64,000 nt of DNA from DASRFA01 sp035651755 (GTDB lineage Bacteria > Desulfobacterota > Binatia > UBA12015), in contig DASRFA010000013.1 of the NCBI GenBank assembly GCA_035651755.1, positions 1-64,000 on the forward strand. Reading direction: 5' to 3'. Positions 1 through 8,389 of this stretch are shown piece after piece. The notes below the pieces were generated by a model that was not told where the DNA came from, ran no database searches, and was given only the letters and a program-made list of their open reading frames with translations. The number at the start of each line of letters is the position of its first letter. Position 1 is the stretch's first letter. The position numbers and the translations under genes are program-made.

Positions 1-125
1 GCAAAGCCGAACGGGGAGTTATCCGACGAGGGAAACGCTTCCCTCGCCCCGTTCGGCAAAGCCGAACGGGGAGTTATCCGACGAGGGAAACGCTTCCCTC
101 GCCCCGTTCGGCAAAGCCGAACGGG
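1..125. repeat. Tandem 55-bp hairpin repeat (two full units plus a third partial)
   Basis: The same 55 bases start at positions 1, 56 and 111; the third copy stops after about 16 bases. Each unit carries two hairpins. One is CCCCGTTCGGC-AAA-GCCGAACGGGG, with 11-bp arms and a 3-nt loop, at 46-70 and 101-125. The other is CGAGGGAA-ACGC-TTCCCTCG at 27-46 and 82-101. The copies are identical as far as they can be compared and probably continue upstream of the window. There are no spacers between units, so this is not a CRISPR array. A REP/BIME-like intergenic repeat or a multiplied terminator is likely. Confidence 0.85.
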
Positions 126-197
126 GCCCCACTCCCTGCGGGGTCGCTGCGCTCGCGGGTTGGGGCTTGCCAGTTTTGCGGTCTGCCCATAGCCAGG

Positions 198-223
198 AAG
201 GACCTTTCGCAAAGGAGGTCCTT
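198..223 (+). promoter_or_regulatory. Hairpin covering a strong Shine-Dalgarno
   Basis: AAGGACCT (198-205) is the exact reverse complement of AGGTCCTT (216-223). A competing inner pair CCTTT/AAAGG sits at 203-207 and 211-215. Both fold over the AAAGGAGGT ribosome site (211-219) that serves the ATG at 227. The site would be paired in the folded leader, so translation may depend on unfolding, for example by temperature or a bound factor. That regulation is inference; the complementarity is directly visible. Confidence 0.5.
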
Positions 224-226
224 TCG

Positions 227-739
227 ATGGCCCGTGGATTGGATTCGTCCGTTGCTCCGTTTCCGGCGTCCGCCCGTCGCTCGGCGTCCCGGTCCGGCGC
301 GCTCGCGTTCGCGCTCGTCGTGGCGGCTACCGCTCTCCTGCTCGCTCCGGGCCGGGCGTCGGCGCAGCGCCAGTCCGGCATCCAGCAGGGATTCGAGGAC
401 GAGTTCACCGTCCTCGTGAGCAAGGACCTGGGCGACCAGCGCTGGTCGATCCACTACGACGGCTTCGTCGCGAGCGGCATCGTGTACCCGCAGGCCGGCG
501 GCGCGCCGCAGTTCGTGTGGTGCGAGAACGTGAGCGAGGAGGACCCGGCCGATCCGATCCTCTTCGACTGCTGGGGCGCCGGGCCGTGCACCGGCGGCGA
601 CACGTGCGGCGACAACGCCTGGACGCAGATCGGCCAATCGCTCCCGATCCCCGCATCCTTCTTCCAGCTCCCGGACGGCGCCCCGTCCGCCGCCTCGATC
701 CGGCCTCCACGGCCGCCCCACGAGCGATCGCGCGGCTGA
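227..739 (+). CDS. Secreted protein of unknown function
   Basis: The protein has 170 residues. I chose the ATG at 227 rather than an in-frame start at 167 because AAAGGAGGT sits 7 nt upstream of it. The N-terminus is a long signal peptide: a polar, Ser/Arg-rich region, then a hydrophobic core ending near ASA-QRQ at about residue 47, so the product is exported. The mature part is only about 120 residues and has one Cys in a WCENV segment plus a three-Cys cluster (FDCWGAGPCTGGDTCGD). The last ~20 residues are Pro/Arg-rich and unlike the rest, which could mean a frameshifted or eroded end. I do not recognise the family. The leader hairpin over the ribosome site is the notable feature. Confidence 0.6.
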   Translation: MARGLDSSVAPFPASARRSASRSGALAFALVVAATALLLAPGRASAQRQSGIQQGFEDEFTVLVSKDLGDQRWSIHYDGFVASGIVYPQAGGAPQFVWCENVSEEDPADPILFDCWGAGPCTGGDTCGDNAWTQIGQSLPIPASFFQLPDGAPSAASIRPPRPPHERSRG

Positions 740-885
740 ACCCGAGCAAGGCGCCGAGCGCGGCCGGCACACGCCGGTCGCGCGCTCGCGCGGCCGGCCG
801 ACGCCTGATCGCGGCCGACTTGCGCCGGTCGCCGCGCTGCGCAACTCTTCGCGCGTCCGCAACACCCGAGGAGGTACCCGCGACG

Positions 886-1341
886 ATGGCCGAGAATCCC
901 AACCAGGCGCTGGTCGGCAAGGAAGGGCCGCCCGCGACCATCCACGTCGACAAGGCCCGCATCCGCCAGTTCGCGCGCGCGATCGGCCTGAACGACCCCG
1001 TCTACTTCGACGAGGCCGAGGCGAAGCGCCGCGGCTACCCGAGCCTGATCGGCCCGCCGACGCTGCCGATCGCGCTCGGCCAGGACGCGGATCCCGGAGC
1101 GGGCTCGGGGCCGCAGGTGAAGTGGGACGTCCGGAAGCTCCTCCACGAGGGCACCGAGATCGTCTACGACCGGCCGATCTTCGCGGGCGACGTGCTGACG
1201 ATGAAGGGCAGCCTGAAGTCGATCACGACGCGCGAGGGCAAGTCGGGCGTGCGGACGATCTACACGATGGAGAACGCGTTCTACGACCAGCAGGGGAAGC
1301 GCGTGTGCTCGCTTCTCATCCGGACGTCGGAGGGTCAGTGA
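886..1341 (+). CDS. MaoC/FAS1-like dehydratase subunit (HadA-like)
   Basis: A 151-residue hot-dog-fold protein resembling the MaoC_dehydrat_N group, which includes the HadA subunit of (R)-3-hydroxyacyl dehydratases. Visible marks are the FARAIGLNDPVYFDEAEAKR segment early on and a DRPIFAGDVLTMKG segment in the second half. GAGGAGGT lies about 8 nt before the ATG. The next gene starts one base after this stop and encodes the hydratase-type partner, so the two probably form a heterodimer that dehydrates 3-hydroxyacyl thioesters (CoA or ACP) in fatty-acid or related lipid metabolism. This subunit lacks the SGDxNPxH catalytic motif found in its neighbour, as expected for a non-catalytic partner. 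The exact substrate cannot be read from sequence. Confidence 0.8.
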   Translation: MAENPNQALVGKEGPPATIHVDKARIRQFARAIGLNDPVYFDEAEAKRRGYPSLIGPPTLPIALGQDADPGAGSGPQVKWDVRKLLHEGTEIVYDRPIFAGDVLTMKGSLKSITTREGKSGVRTIYTMENAFYDQQGKRVCSLLIRTSEGQ

Positions 1342-1342
1342 C

Positions 1343-1759
1343 ATGGCACCGCGCTGGGAAGAGGTGAAGGCGGGCGACGCGCTTCCGACGTACGTCCACG
1401 AGAGCGTGACGCGCACGGATCTGGTCAAGTACGCGGGCGCGTCCGGCGACTACAACCCCATGCACCACGACGAGACGCTCGCGACCCAGGTCGGTCTGCC
1501 ATCGGTCTTCGCGCACGGCATGTTCTCGATGGGCCTCCTGTCGAACGTGGTCGTCCGCTGGGCGGGCGCGGGCGCCGTCAAGCGCTTCGACGTGCAGTTC
1601 CGCGCGATCACCTGGCCCGCGGACAAGGTCACGTGCACCGGCAAGGTGAAGGACAAGCGCCAGGAGGGCGGCCAGAAGCTCGTCGACGTCGAGCTCCAGT
1701 GCGAGACCAAGCCGGGGACGCGCACGATCATCGGGAGCGCGACGGTCGCGCTCGACTGA
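1343..1759 (+). CDS. MaoC-like (R)-hydratase/dehydratase catalytic subunit (HadB-like)
   Basis: A 138-residue single hot-dog protein. The hydratase-2 signature is clear at about residues 36-46 (SGDYNPMHHDE): the Asp and His are the family's catalytic pair. It is followed by GLPSVFAHGMFSMG. The ATG is one base after the stop of the HadA-like gene, so translation is coupled and a heterodimer is likely. Reaction: reversible hydration of trans-2-enoyl thioester to (R)-3-hydroxyacyl thioester, in the cytoplasm. The 3' end overlaps the convergent HAD phosphatase gene by about 30 bp. Confidence 0.85.
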   Translation: MAPRWEEVKAGDALPTYVHESVTRTDLVKYAGASGDYNPMHHDETLATQVGLPSVFAHGMFSMGLLSNVVVRWAGAGAVKRFDVQFRAITWPADKVTCTGKVKDKRQEGGQKLVDVELQCETKPGTRTIIGSATVALD

Positions 1760-2459
1760 CGGGCGCCGTCGCTTCCTGGCGGTCGACTCCCAGGTCGCGC
1801 GCGCGAACGTCCGCGAGCGACTCGAAGAGGAGGTCCGCGTCCGCGAGGCTCGCCGGATCCATTCCGGGGTAGGGCACCGCGACGACCTGCATCCCGGCGG
1901 CGCGCGCGGCGGCGACGCCGGCGGGGGCGTCCTCGACGACGACGACGCCGGCGGGGTCGGCGCCGAGCTCCCGCGCGGCGACGAGGAAGATGTCGGGCGC
2001 GGGCTTGCCGCGCGCGACGCGCGGGTCGTCGCCGACGACGATCGCCGCGAACGACCGGAACCAGTCGCGATGGCGCTCCGTCTTCAGGTCGAAGAAGCGC
2101 CGGCTCGAGCTCGTCGCGACCGCGAGCGGGACGCCGAGCCGGGCGAGCTCCTCGGTGAGCTCGCGCGCTCCCGGCATCGGGAGCGCGGACGGCATCTTCG
2201 CGGCGAGCGCCTCCTCGCGCTCGGCGAGGTAGTCCTCGGCCGTCATCGGAAGGGCGAGGGCTTCGACGAGCGTCCGCGCCGCCTCGATCGCCGGCCGCCC
2301 GATCATGCGGGACTTCACCGACCAGTCGAAGGTCTTCCCGAAGCGGCCGACGATGTCCTGCGTCACCTCGGTGTAGAAGCGCTCGGTGTCGAGCAGCACG
2401 CCGTCCATGTCGAAGACGACGTGCGTCGCCGGGCGGGCGAGCGGCATGCGCGCTTGCAT
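1728..2459 (-). CDS. HAD-superfamily phosphatase (HDHD1/beta-phosphoglucomutase-like)
   Basis: A 243-residue haloacid-dehalogenase-like hydrolase. Motif I is VFDMDGV, with nucleophile Asp17 and acid/base Asp19 if the first ATG is used; an ATG five codons later (MPLARP) is also possible. Motif II is VATSSS, motif III the GKPAPDIF lysine, and motif IV VVVEDAPAGV. The helical cap between residues ~30 and 100 makes it a C1-cap member, the group that holds sugar-phosphate and pseudouridine-5'-phosphate phosphatases. Substrate unknown. It stands alone and its 3' end overlaps the end of the MaoC gene on the other strand. Confidence 0.85.
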   Translation of the reverse strand: MQARMPLARPATHVVFDMDGVLLDTERFYTEVTQDIVGRFGKTFDWSVKSRMIGRPAIEAARTLVEALALPMTAEDYLAEREEALAAKMPSALPMPGARELTEELARLGVPLAVATSSSRRFFDLKTERHRDWFRSFAAIVVGDDPRVARGKPAPDIFLVAARELGADPAGVVVVEDAPAGVAAARAAGMQVVAVPYPGMDPASLADADLLFESLADVRARDLGVDRQEATAPVSRARPSRSR

Positions 2460-2545
2460 GGCAGACCGCGGCTCGCAAGGGTAGCGGCCCCGGCCGGCGT
2501 CGCGCCGAGCTCGGACGCAGAGGCGGCCGGGGCGAGGAGGGAGCC

Positions 2546-3967
2546 ATGGTCCGCCGTCGGACGTCGTCGTTTTTCCCGAGCGCGATCGCCGCGCTCGTCG
2601 CTGCGGTCGCCGTCTCTGCGTGCAGCGACGCGAGTCGCGCCCCCGAGCTGTCCGTCGGGCTCGCGAAGCGCGACATCACGCCGGACGCCGCGACCGCGCC
2701 GCCCGACGGAAGGGTCTACCTCGGCGGCTACGGGCTCGGCCCCGAGCGCCTGTCGACGGGAGTGCTCGCGCCGATCCACGCGCGCGCGTTCGTCGTCTCG
2801 AACGGCACCGACACGGTCGCCTTCGTCGAGAACGAGACGCAGGGCGCGTTCGGCGCGTATCGCTCCGGTCCGTTCGGCCTGACGGACGCCGCGGCCGCGA
2901 TCGAGGCCGCGAGCGGCGGCGCGATCCCGCGCACGCACGTCTTCGCGAACTCCGATCACAGCCACGCCGGCCCCGACACGACCGGCGTCTGGGGCGGCCT
3001 GCCCGAAACGTACCTCGCGCACTGGCGCGACCAGATCGTCGGCGCGGTGATGGACGCCTACGCCGCGCGCCGACCGGCCGAGCTCTGGTTCGGGTCGACC
3101 GACGCCACGGATCTGATCACGAGCCAGTTCCACCAGCCGCCGAACGACGTCGTGGACGGCGAGCTGCGCGTGCTGCTCGCCGTCGAGCCCGGTGGATCCG
3201 CCGGGCGCCCCTTCGGTGCGCTCGTGAACTACTCCGCGCACGCGACCGTCATGGGAGGCGGCAACACGCTCGTCTCGGCCGACTGGCCCGGGCCGTTCGC
3301 GGAGAGACTCGAGCGCGACCTCGGCATCGAGACCGCCGTCGTCATGGTCGCCGACGTCGGCCGGACGCAGCCGCGCGACGGCGACGTTCCCGGCAACGAC
3401 GACTACGAGAAGCTCGCCGGCTACGCCGACCGCGTCGAGTCGCGCGCGCTCGCCGCGGCGAGCTCCGCGACGCGCCGGAGCGGCACCGACATCGCGGCGA
3501 CCTGGCTCTTCCTGCGCGAGCCGTACGCGAACCCGCTGTTCCCGCTCTCGTTCCTCGGGTCGATCATCTCCCGCAGCGACCGCCCGCCCTGGCTCGACGA
3601 CGAGGCGATCGGGACGCTCGTCGGTGCCGCGCGCGTCGGCGACGTGTTCTTCGCCGCGATCCCGGGCGAGGGCTATCCGGCGATCCACTTCCTCGCCGAG
3701 CGCTCGGTCCCGGAGGGCGTCGAGACGTTCACGTTCGGGCTCGCGAACGACCAGCTCGGGTACCTGATCGCGCCCGAGTCGGGCTACCCGCAGGTCCTCG
3801 CGGCGGCGCCCGACAACGACAACGCGATCTTCAACGTGAGCCCGAAGATCGGCGATCACGTGGGCTGCGTCGTGCTCGCGGCGGCGCGCGCGATCGGCAT
3901 GGCGGTCGCGGACGATCCGCCGGAATGCGCACCGTACGCGGCGGAGGACCACTCGCTGCCGTTCTGA
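2546..3967 (+). CDS. Neutral-ceramidase-like lipoprotein
   Basis: A 473-residue protein with a lipoprotein signal (VSAC, lipidated Cys26). The rest matches the alkaline/neutral non-lysosomal ceramidase N-terminal domain: VGLAKRDITP near the start, NSDHSHAGPDTTG at ~136-147 (His138/His140 are candidate zinc ligands) and NYSAHATVMG (His232). These enzymes cut the amide bond of ceramides outside the cytoplasm. Oddity: known ceramidases have a catalytic Ser in a GDVSPN-type motif, whereas the corresponding stretch here seems to be VADVGRTQP, so the activity may differ. GGAGG lies about 10 nt before the ATG. Family assignment is good; substrate is uncertain. Confidence 0.75.
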   Translation: MVRRRTSSFFPSAIAALVAAVAVSACSDASRAPELSVGLAKRDITPDAATAPPDGRVYLGGYGLGPERLSTGVLAPIHARAFVVSNGTDTVAFVENETQGAFGAYRSGPFGLTDAAAAIEAASGGAIPRTHVFANSDHSHAGPDTTGVWGGLPETYLAHWRDQIVGAVMDAYAARRPAELWFGSTDATDLITSQFHQPPNDVVDGELRVLLAVEPGGSAGRPFGALVNYSAHATVMGGGNTLVSADWPGPFAERLERDLGIETAVVMVADVGRTQPRDGDVPGNDDYEKLAGYADRVESRALAAASSATRRSGTDIAATWLFLREPYANPLFPLSFLGSIISRSDRPPWLDDEAIGTLVGAARVGDVFFAAIPGEGYPAIHFLAERSVPEGVETFTFGLANDQLGYLIAPESGYPQVLAAAPDNDNAIFNVSPKIGDHVGCVVLAAARAIGMAVADDPPECAPYAAEDHSLPF

Positions 3968-4034
3968 CGCGGGCTTCGCGCGCGCTGCCGTTTCCTCGTA
4001 GGCGTGCGGGATCGGAGCGCGATTCCGGGAATCC

Positions 4035-4520
4035 TCACCCGGCGTGCGCGGCGCGCGCCATCCGCACGCCGCGCTCGATCGCGGCCTGCATGACGCGGTC
4101 GTTGTCGCGCGAGATGAAGCGGTGCACCCGGCGCTCGAGCAGCCGGCGGAGCACGGGATTGAACGCCTCGTAGGTCTCGCGGAAGTGGACGCGCGTCCGT
4201 CCGTCGCCGAGGTCCTCGAGCCTCGTCCAGCCGGTCGCGCGCGACCAGAGCGGCTTTCCGATCGCGTCGTAGCGCCAGGACTCGAACGGCTTCACCTCGG
4301 TGAGCCACTCCCACGACCGGCCGATCCCGCCGGACAGCAGGTAGCGCGGCACCCGAAACCGGCAGTGGCGGATCCGGCCTTCGCCGCCGTCGTCGCCCCA
4401 GTGCAGGTACTCGATCCGGACGTCGCCGTGCTCCACGACGCGCCGGCTGCGCTGCCAGAAGAGCGACCAGATCTCCCGCGGCGTCGCGGCCACCTCGAAG
4501 CTGAACGAGTGGTCCTGCAT
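4035..4520 (-). CDS. SRPBCC-fold protein
   Basis: A protein of about 161 residues starting MQDHSFSFEV; an in-frame start six codons upstream (4538) is possible. The pattern of a short beta strand, TPREIWSLFWQR, and then alternating strands with a long C-terminal helix (FISRDNDRVMQAAIERGV) fits the START/polyketide-cyclase-like SRPBCC superfamily. Such proteins bind hydrophobic ligands in a helix-grip cavity. Nothing nearby tells the ligand. It is divergent from surA across about 107 bp that must hold both promoters. Confidence 0.65.
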   Translation of the reverse strand: MQDHSFSFEVAATPREIWSLFWQRSRRVVEHGDVRIEYLHWGDDGGEGRIRHCRFRVPRYLLSGGIGRSWEWLTEVKPFESWRYDAIGKPLWSRATGWTRLEDLGDGRTRVHFRETYEAFNPVLRRLLERRVHRFISRDNDRVMQAAIERGVRMARAAHAG

Positions 4521-4627
4521 GGCGGCAGCTTCGCACACCGGCCGGCCGCGATGGAACGCGAGGCCGCGGAAGCCCGAATCGCGTCATCGATGCGCCCCGG
4601 CCGTGGAAGTCGCGGCCCGCGCCGCGT

Positions 4628-5626
4628 ATGCTGCCCGCGATGCTCTCACGAACGGACTCTCGCCCTCGCAACGCGCTCGCTCGCCGGCGATCAGCCGCGG
4701 CGGTCGTCGCCGGCGCCGCGGTCCTGGCCATGGGCCTCCCGGCCGGGGCGGCGGTCGTCAATCGGATCATCGCGACCGTCGACGGGCAGCCGATCACCGA
4801 GCACCAGCTCGACACGTTCGTCCGCTCGAACGGCTCCGCGGATCCGTCCCTCCTGACCGAGACCGAGCGCAAGAAGGCCCTCGACGTCCTGATCAACGAC
4901 CTGATCGTCCAGATGGAGAGCCAGCAGTCTGGGGTCACGCCGTCGAACGAGGAGGTCGACGCCTACATCGAGCAGATCAAGAAGCGGAACGACCTGAGCG
5001 ACGAGCGGCTCCTGCAGGCGCTCGAGGCCCAGGGCATGACCATGGACCGCTATCGCGAGCAGGTGCGGAAGGAGCTGCAGCGCTCCGCGCTGGTCTCGAA
5101 GCAGATCCGCTCGCACGTGAACGTCTCCCCCGAGGAGATCGAGCGCTACTACAAGGACCACCCCGACGAGTTCGCGGTCGCCGAATCCGTGCATGTCAAG
5201 CACATCTTCTTCGCGTTCCGGCCCGGCATGACGATGGACCAGGCGGAGGTGATGGTGAACGAGGCGAAAGGCGCGTACGAGAAGCTCAAGGCCGGCGCGG
5301 ACTTCGATCAGGTCGCGCGCGAGGCGGAGTCCGGCCCCGCGCACGCGATCTCGGGCGACCTCGGAGAGATGAAGCGCGGCCAGATGATGCCCGAGCTGGA
5401 GCAGGTCGCGTTTCGCATGAAGGACGGCGAGGTGAGCCCGCCGATCCAGAGCCAGGGCGGCGTCCACATCCTCAAGGTGAGCGGGCGATCGAGCGGCGAC
5501 GCGGTCTCCCTCGAAAAGGTGCGCGACCAGATCAAGGAGAAGCTCCTCGCCGACGCGCTCCAGGAGCGCTACCAGCGCTGGGTCGACGAGGACCTCCGGA
5601 AGTCGCACGAGATCGTCATCAAGTAG
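4628..5626 (+). CDS. surA: SurA-like periplasmic peptidyl-prolyl cis-trans isomerase/chaperone
   Basis: A 332-residue protein with an N-terminal signal peptide (core AAAVVAGAAVLAMGLPAGA). A SurA N-terminal chaperone domain follows, beginning VNRIIATVDGQPITEHQLD. A single parvulin (PpiC) domain spans ~195-290, with VKHIFFAF at its start and GGVHILKV at its end. E. coli SurA has two parvulin domains; this one has one, which is common outside the Gammaproteobacteria. Role: folding of outer-membrane proteins in the periplasm. pdxA follows 40 bp downstream, the same order as surA-pdxA in enterobacteria. The start could also be the ATG four codons later; neither has a strong Shine-Dalgarno. Confidence 0.85.
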   Translation: MLPAMLSRTDSRPRNALARRRSAAAVVAGAAVLAMGLPAGAAVVNRIIATVDGQPITEHQLDTFVRSNGSADPSLLTETERKKALDVLINDLIVQMESQQSGVTPSNEEVDAYIEQIKKRNDLSDERLLQALEAQGMTMDRYREQVRKELQRSALVSKQIRSHVNVSPEEIERYYKDHPDEFAVAESVHVKHIFFAFRPGMTMDQAEVMVNEAKGAYEKLKAGADFDQVAREAESGPAHAISGDLGEMKRGQMMPELEQVAFRMKDGEVSPPIQSQGGVHILKVSGRSSGDAVSLEKVRDQIKEKLLADALQERYQRWVDEDLRKSHEIVIK

Positions 5627-5666
5627 CTCTCCGCGCTCGACGTCTCGTACGCCCCGGATTGCCGCC

Positions 5667-6800
5667 ATGCCTTCGCCGCATCTCCCTGCGGTCGCCGTCA
5701 CGCTCGGCGACCCGACCGGCATCGGGCCGGAGGTCGCGCTCGCGGCCGTGCGGTCGCTCGCGCGGCCGTCGCCGGCGCCCGGTCGCCGCGGCGGGAGCGC
5801 GGGCGCGCGCGGGGCGCGCATGGTCCTCGTGGGCGATCCCGGGGCGGCCGCGGACGCGGCGACCCGGCTCGGCGGGGCGATCGCGCTCGCGCCGTGCTCG
5901 CCCGCCGACGTCGCTCGCATCCTGGACGAGCCGCCGCGGCCGGGCCGGCGTCCGCCGCTCCCGATCGTCCGGCCGCCGGCCGCTCCGCTCCTGCGCGCTG
6001 TCGAGCGTCGCGCAGGGCGGCCGAACGTCGCGGCCGCGCGCGTCGCCTACGAGTCCGTCCGGACCGCGGTCGCGCTCGCGACGGCCGGAGCGGTCCAGGC
6101 GATCTGCACCGCGCCGATCAGCAAGGAGTGGTTCGCGCGCGCGGGCGTCGCCGACACGGGCCACACCGAGATCCTCGCCGAGCTGACGGGCGCGCGCGGC
6201 GTCCGCTTGATGATGGCGCTCGACCGGCTCCGCGTCGTTCTCGTCACGACCCACCTCGCGCTTCGCGACGTGCCGGCCGCGCTCGGCGTCGACGGCATCG
6301 CCGAGACGATCGAGGTGACGGCGCGCCATCTGGCGCGCTGGTGGGGGATCGCGCGTCCGCGGATCGCGGTCGCCGCGCTCAACCCGCACGCGAGCGACGG
6401 CGGCGTCTACGGCGACGAGGAGGCCCGCATCATCGCCCCCGCGATCGCGCGGGCGCGCGCCGCCCGCATCGACGCGATCGGCCCGGTGCCCGCGGACACG
6501 CTCTTCTCCGATCTCGGCCCGAGCTGCGACGCGGTCGTGGCGATGTACCACGACCAGGGGCTCATCCCCGTCAAGCAAGCGGACGTGCACCGGGCGGTGA
6601 ACGTGACGCTCGGCCTGCCGTTCATCCGCACGTCGCCCGACCACGGCACCGCGTTCGACCGCGCCGGCCGCGCGCCGGCCAACCCGCGCAGCATGCAGGC
6701 GGCGCTCGCGCTCGCGATCGAGCTCGCCGCAGTCGAAGCGCGGGCCGGCACGGCGCGACCGAGCGCGGCGCGCTCGGCGCGAGGAGGTTCCCCGAGATGA
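5667..6800 (+). CDS. pdxA: 4-hydroxythreonine-4-phosphate dehydrogenase PdxA
   Basis: A 377-residue enzyme of the DXP-dependent pyridoxal-phosphate pathway. It oxidises 4-phosphohydroxy-threonine with NAD(P)+, after which decarboxylation gives 3-amino-1-hydroxyacetone phosphate. Family marks: VTLGDPTGIGPEV at the N-terminus, TAPISKEWF, the metal-binding GHTEILAELTG, ALNPHASDGG, MYHDQGLIPVK and TSPDHGTAFD. The C-terminus carries an extra ~25-residue Ala/Arg-rich tail. It follows surA closely and its TGA overlaps the ATG of the phosphomannomutase gene (ATGA), so the three genes probably share one transcript. Confidence 0.95.
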   Translation: MPSPHLPAVAVTLGDPTGIGPEVALAAVRSLARPSPAPGRRGGSAGARGARMVLVGDPGAAADAATRLGGAIALAPCSPADVARILDEPPRPGRRPPLPIVRPPAAPLLRAVERRAGRPNVAAARVAYESVRTAVALATAGAVQAICTAPISKEWFARAGVADTGHTEILAELTGARGVRLMMALDRLRVVLVTTHLALRDVPAALGVDGIAETIEVTARHLARWWGIARPRIAVAALNPHASDGGVYGDEEARIIAPAIARARAARIDAIGPVPADTLFSDLGPSCDAVVAMYHDQGLIPVKQADVHRAVNVTLGLPFIRTSPDHGTAFDRAGRAPANPRSMQAALALAIELAAVEARAGTARPSAARSARGGSPR

Positions 6801-8179
6801 AGCTCGACCCGACGATCTTTCGCGAGTACGACATCCGCGGCGTCGCGGAACGCGACATGGATGCCGACTTCGCGCGCGCCCTCGGCCGCGCGGTCGCGAC
6901 GCGCATCCGGAAGGTGCACCCGGACCGCACGCCCGCGATGTCCGTCGGACGCGACTGCCGCCTCACCTCGGACGCCTACGCCGACGCCGTGATCGCCGGG
7001 ATCGCCGAGACGGGCGTCGACGTCGTCGACATCGGCATGTGCCCGACGCCGCTCCTCTACTTCTCGCTCTTCCGCCTACCGGTCGACGGTGGGATCGAGG
7101 TGACCGCGAGCCACAACGCGTCGGAGTACAACGGCTTCAAGGTCTGCATCGGGCGCGAGTCGGCGTACGGGGAATCGATCGCTCGCCTGCGCGGCGAGAT
7201 CGAGCGCGCGGACTTCGCGTCGGGGCGCGGCGGCGTGCGTAAGCATCCGATGCGGCCCGAGTACCACGCGTACTGCGTCGAGCAGTTCGGGACGCTCGCG
7301 CGCCGTCTGAGGGTCGTCGTCGACGGCGGCAACGGCGCGACTGGCCCGGTCGCGCCGCCGATCCTCCGCGAGATCGGCTGCGACGTGATCGAGCTCTACT
7401 GCGACCCGGACGGGCGCTTCCCGAACCACCACCCCGACCCGACCGTTCCGAAGAACCTCGCCGACCTCGTGCGCGCGGTCGACGCGAAGGGCGCGGACGT
7501 CGGCATCGCGTTCGACGGCGACGGCGACCGGATCGGCGTCGTCGCGCCCGGCGGCTCCATCCTCTGGGGCGACGAGCTGCTCGTGATCTTCGCGCGCGAG
7601 ATCCTCGCGCGAAAGCCGGGCTCGGTCGTCATTAGCGAGGTGAAGTGCTCGCAGCGCCTCTTCGACGACGTCGCGAAGCACGGCGGGAAGCCGATCATGT
7701 GGAAGGCCGGGCACTCCCTCATCAAGGCGAAGATGAAGGAGACGCACGCCGAGGTCGGCGGCGAGATGAGCGGCCACATGTTCTTCGCCGACCGCTTCTT
7801 CGGGTTCGACGACGCGACCTACGCCGCCTGCCGGCTCCTCGAGATCCTCGCCCGCTCGTCGGGCGGCGTCGCCGACCTGATCGCGGACCTCCCGCCCGCG
7901 TTCGCGACCCCGGAGATCCGCGTCGACTGCCCGGACGAGATCAAGTTCGCGGTCGCCGACCGCGTACGCGAACGGCTGGCGCGCGACTTCCCCGTGAACG
8001 ACGTCGACGGCGTGCGCGTCACCTTCGACGACGGCTGGGGCCTCGTGCGCGCGTCGAACACGCAGCCCGCCCTGGTGCTCCGCTTCGAGGCGTCGAAACC
8101 GGAAAAGGTCGAGGAGCACCGCCACCGCATCGAAGCGCTCGTCGCAGAGGTACGACGGGAAGTCGAATCCAGCAGCTGA
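6797..8179 (+). CDS. manB: Phosphomannomutase/phosphoglucomutase (AlgC/ManB type)
   Basis: A 460-residue alpha-D-phosphohexomutase that interconverts hexose-1- and hexose-6-phosphates, supplying GDP-mannose or UDP-glucose pathways. N-terminus FREYDIRGVAERD; phosphoserine loop TASHN with Ser105; Mg-binding DGDGDRIG with Asp240/242/244; sugar-binding GEMSGH at ~322-327; C-terminal phosphate loop RASNTQP. This is full length for the family. The ATG at 6797 overlaps the pdxA stop and GAGGAGG sits 10 nt upstream. The gene symbol is by family; algC/pgm activity is also possible. Confidence 0.92.
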   Translation: MKLDPTIFREYDIRGVAERDMDADFARALGRAVATRIRKVHPDRTPAMSVGRDCRLTSDAYADAVIAGIAETGVDVVDIGMCPTPLLYFSLFRLPVDGGIEVTASHNASEYNGFKVCIGRESAYGESIARLRGEIERADFASGRGGVRKHPMRPEYHAYCVEQFGTLARRLRVVVDGGNGATGPVAPPILREIGCDVIELYCDPDGRFPNHHPDPTVPKNLADLVRAVDAKGADVGIAFDGDGDRIGVVAPGGSILWGDELLVIFAREILARKPGSVVISEVKCSQRLFDDVAKHGGKPIMWKAGHSLIKAKMKETHAEVGGEMSGHMFFADRFFGFDDATYAACRLLEILARSSGGVADLIADLPPAFATPEIRVDCPDEIKFAVADRVRERLARDFPVNDVDGVRVTFDDGWGLVRASNTQPALVLRFEASKPEKVEEHRHRIEALVAEVRREVESSS

Positions 8180-8389
8180 CTCGCTCTCGGGACGCGCTGA
8201 ACGCAGCCGGCGCCGTTTGTGCGGGCAAGCGAGCGACTGTCGAACGAGCGGGACAATGACCCGCCCCCACCTTGATTCATGAAATCAGTCGGGGCGCTCT
8301 TCCTCCCCGCGAGTGAGACCCGGAGCGAGCGCCCGCACAAACGGCGACGGCGTCCACAGGCACGGCGGCTCGTGTGCGGCGACGCCCCG

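Noticed and set aside
1..125. CRISPR array
   Set aside because: The repeats touch each other directly with no spacers, the unit is 55 bp, and no cas gene is present.
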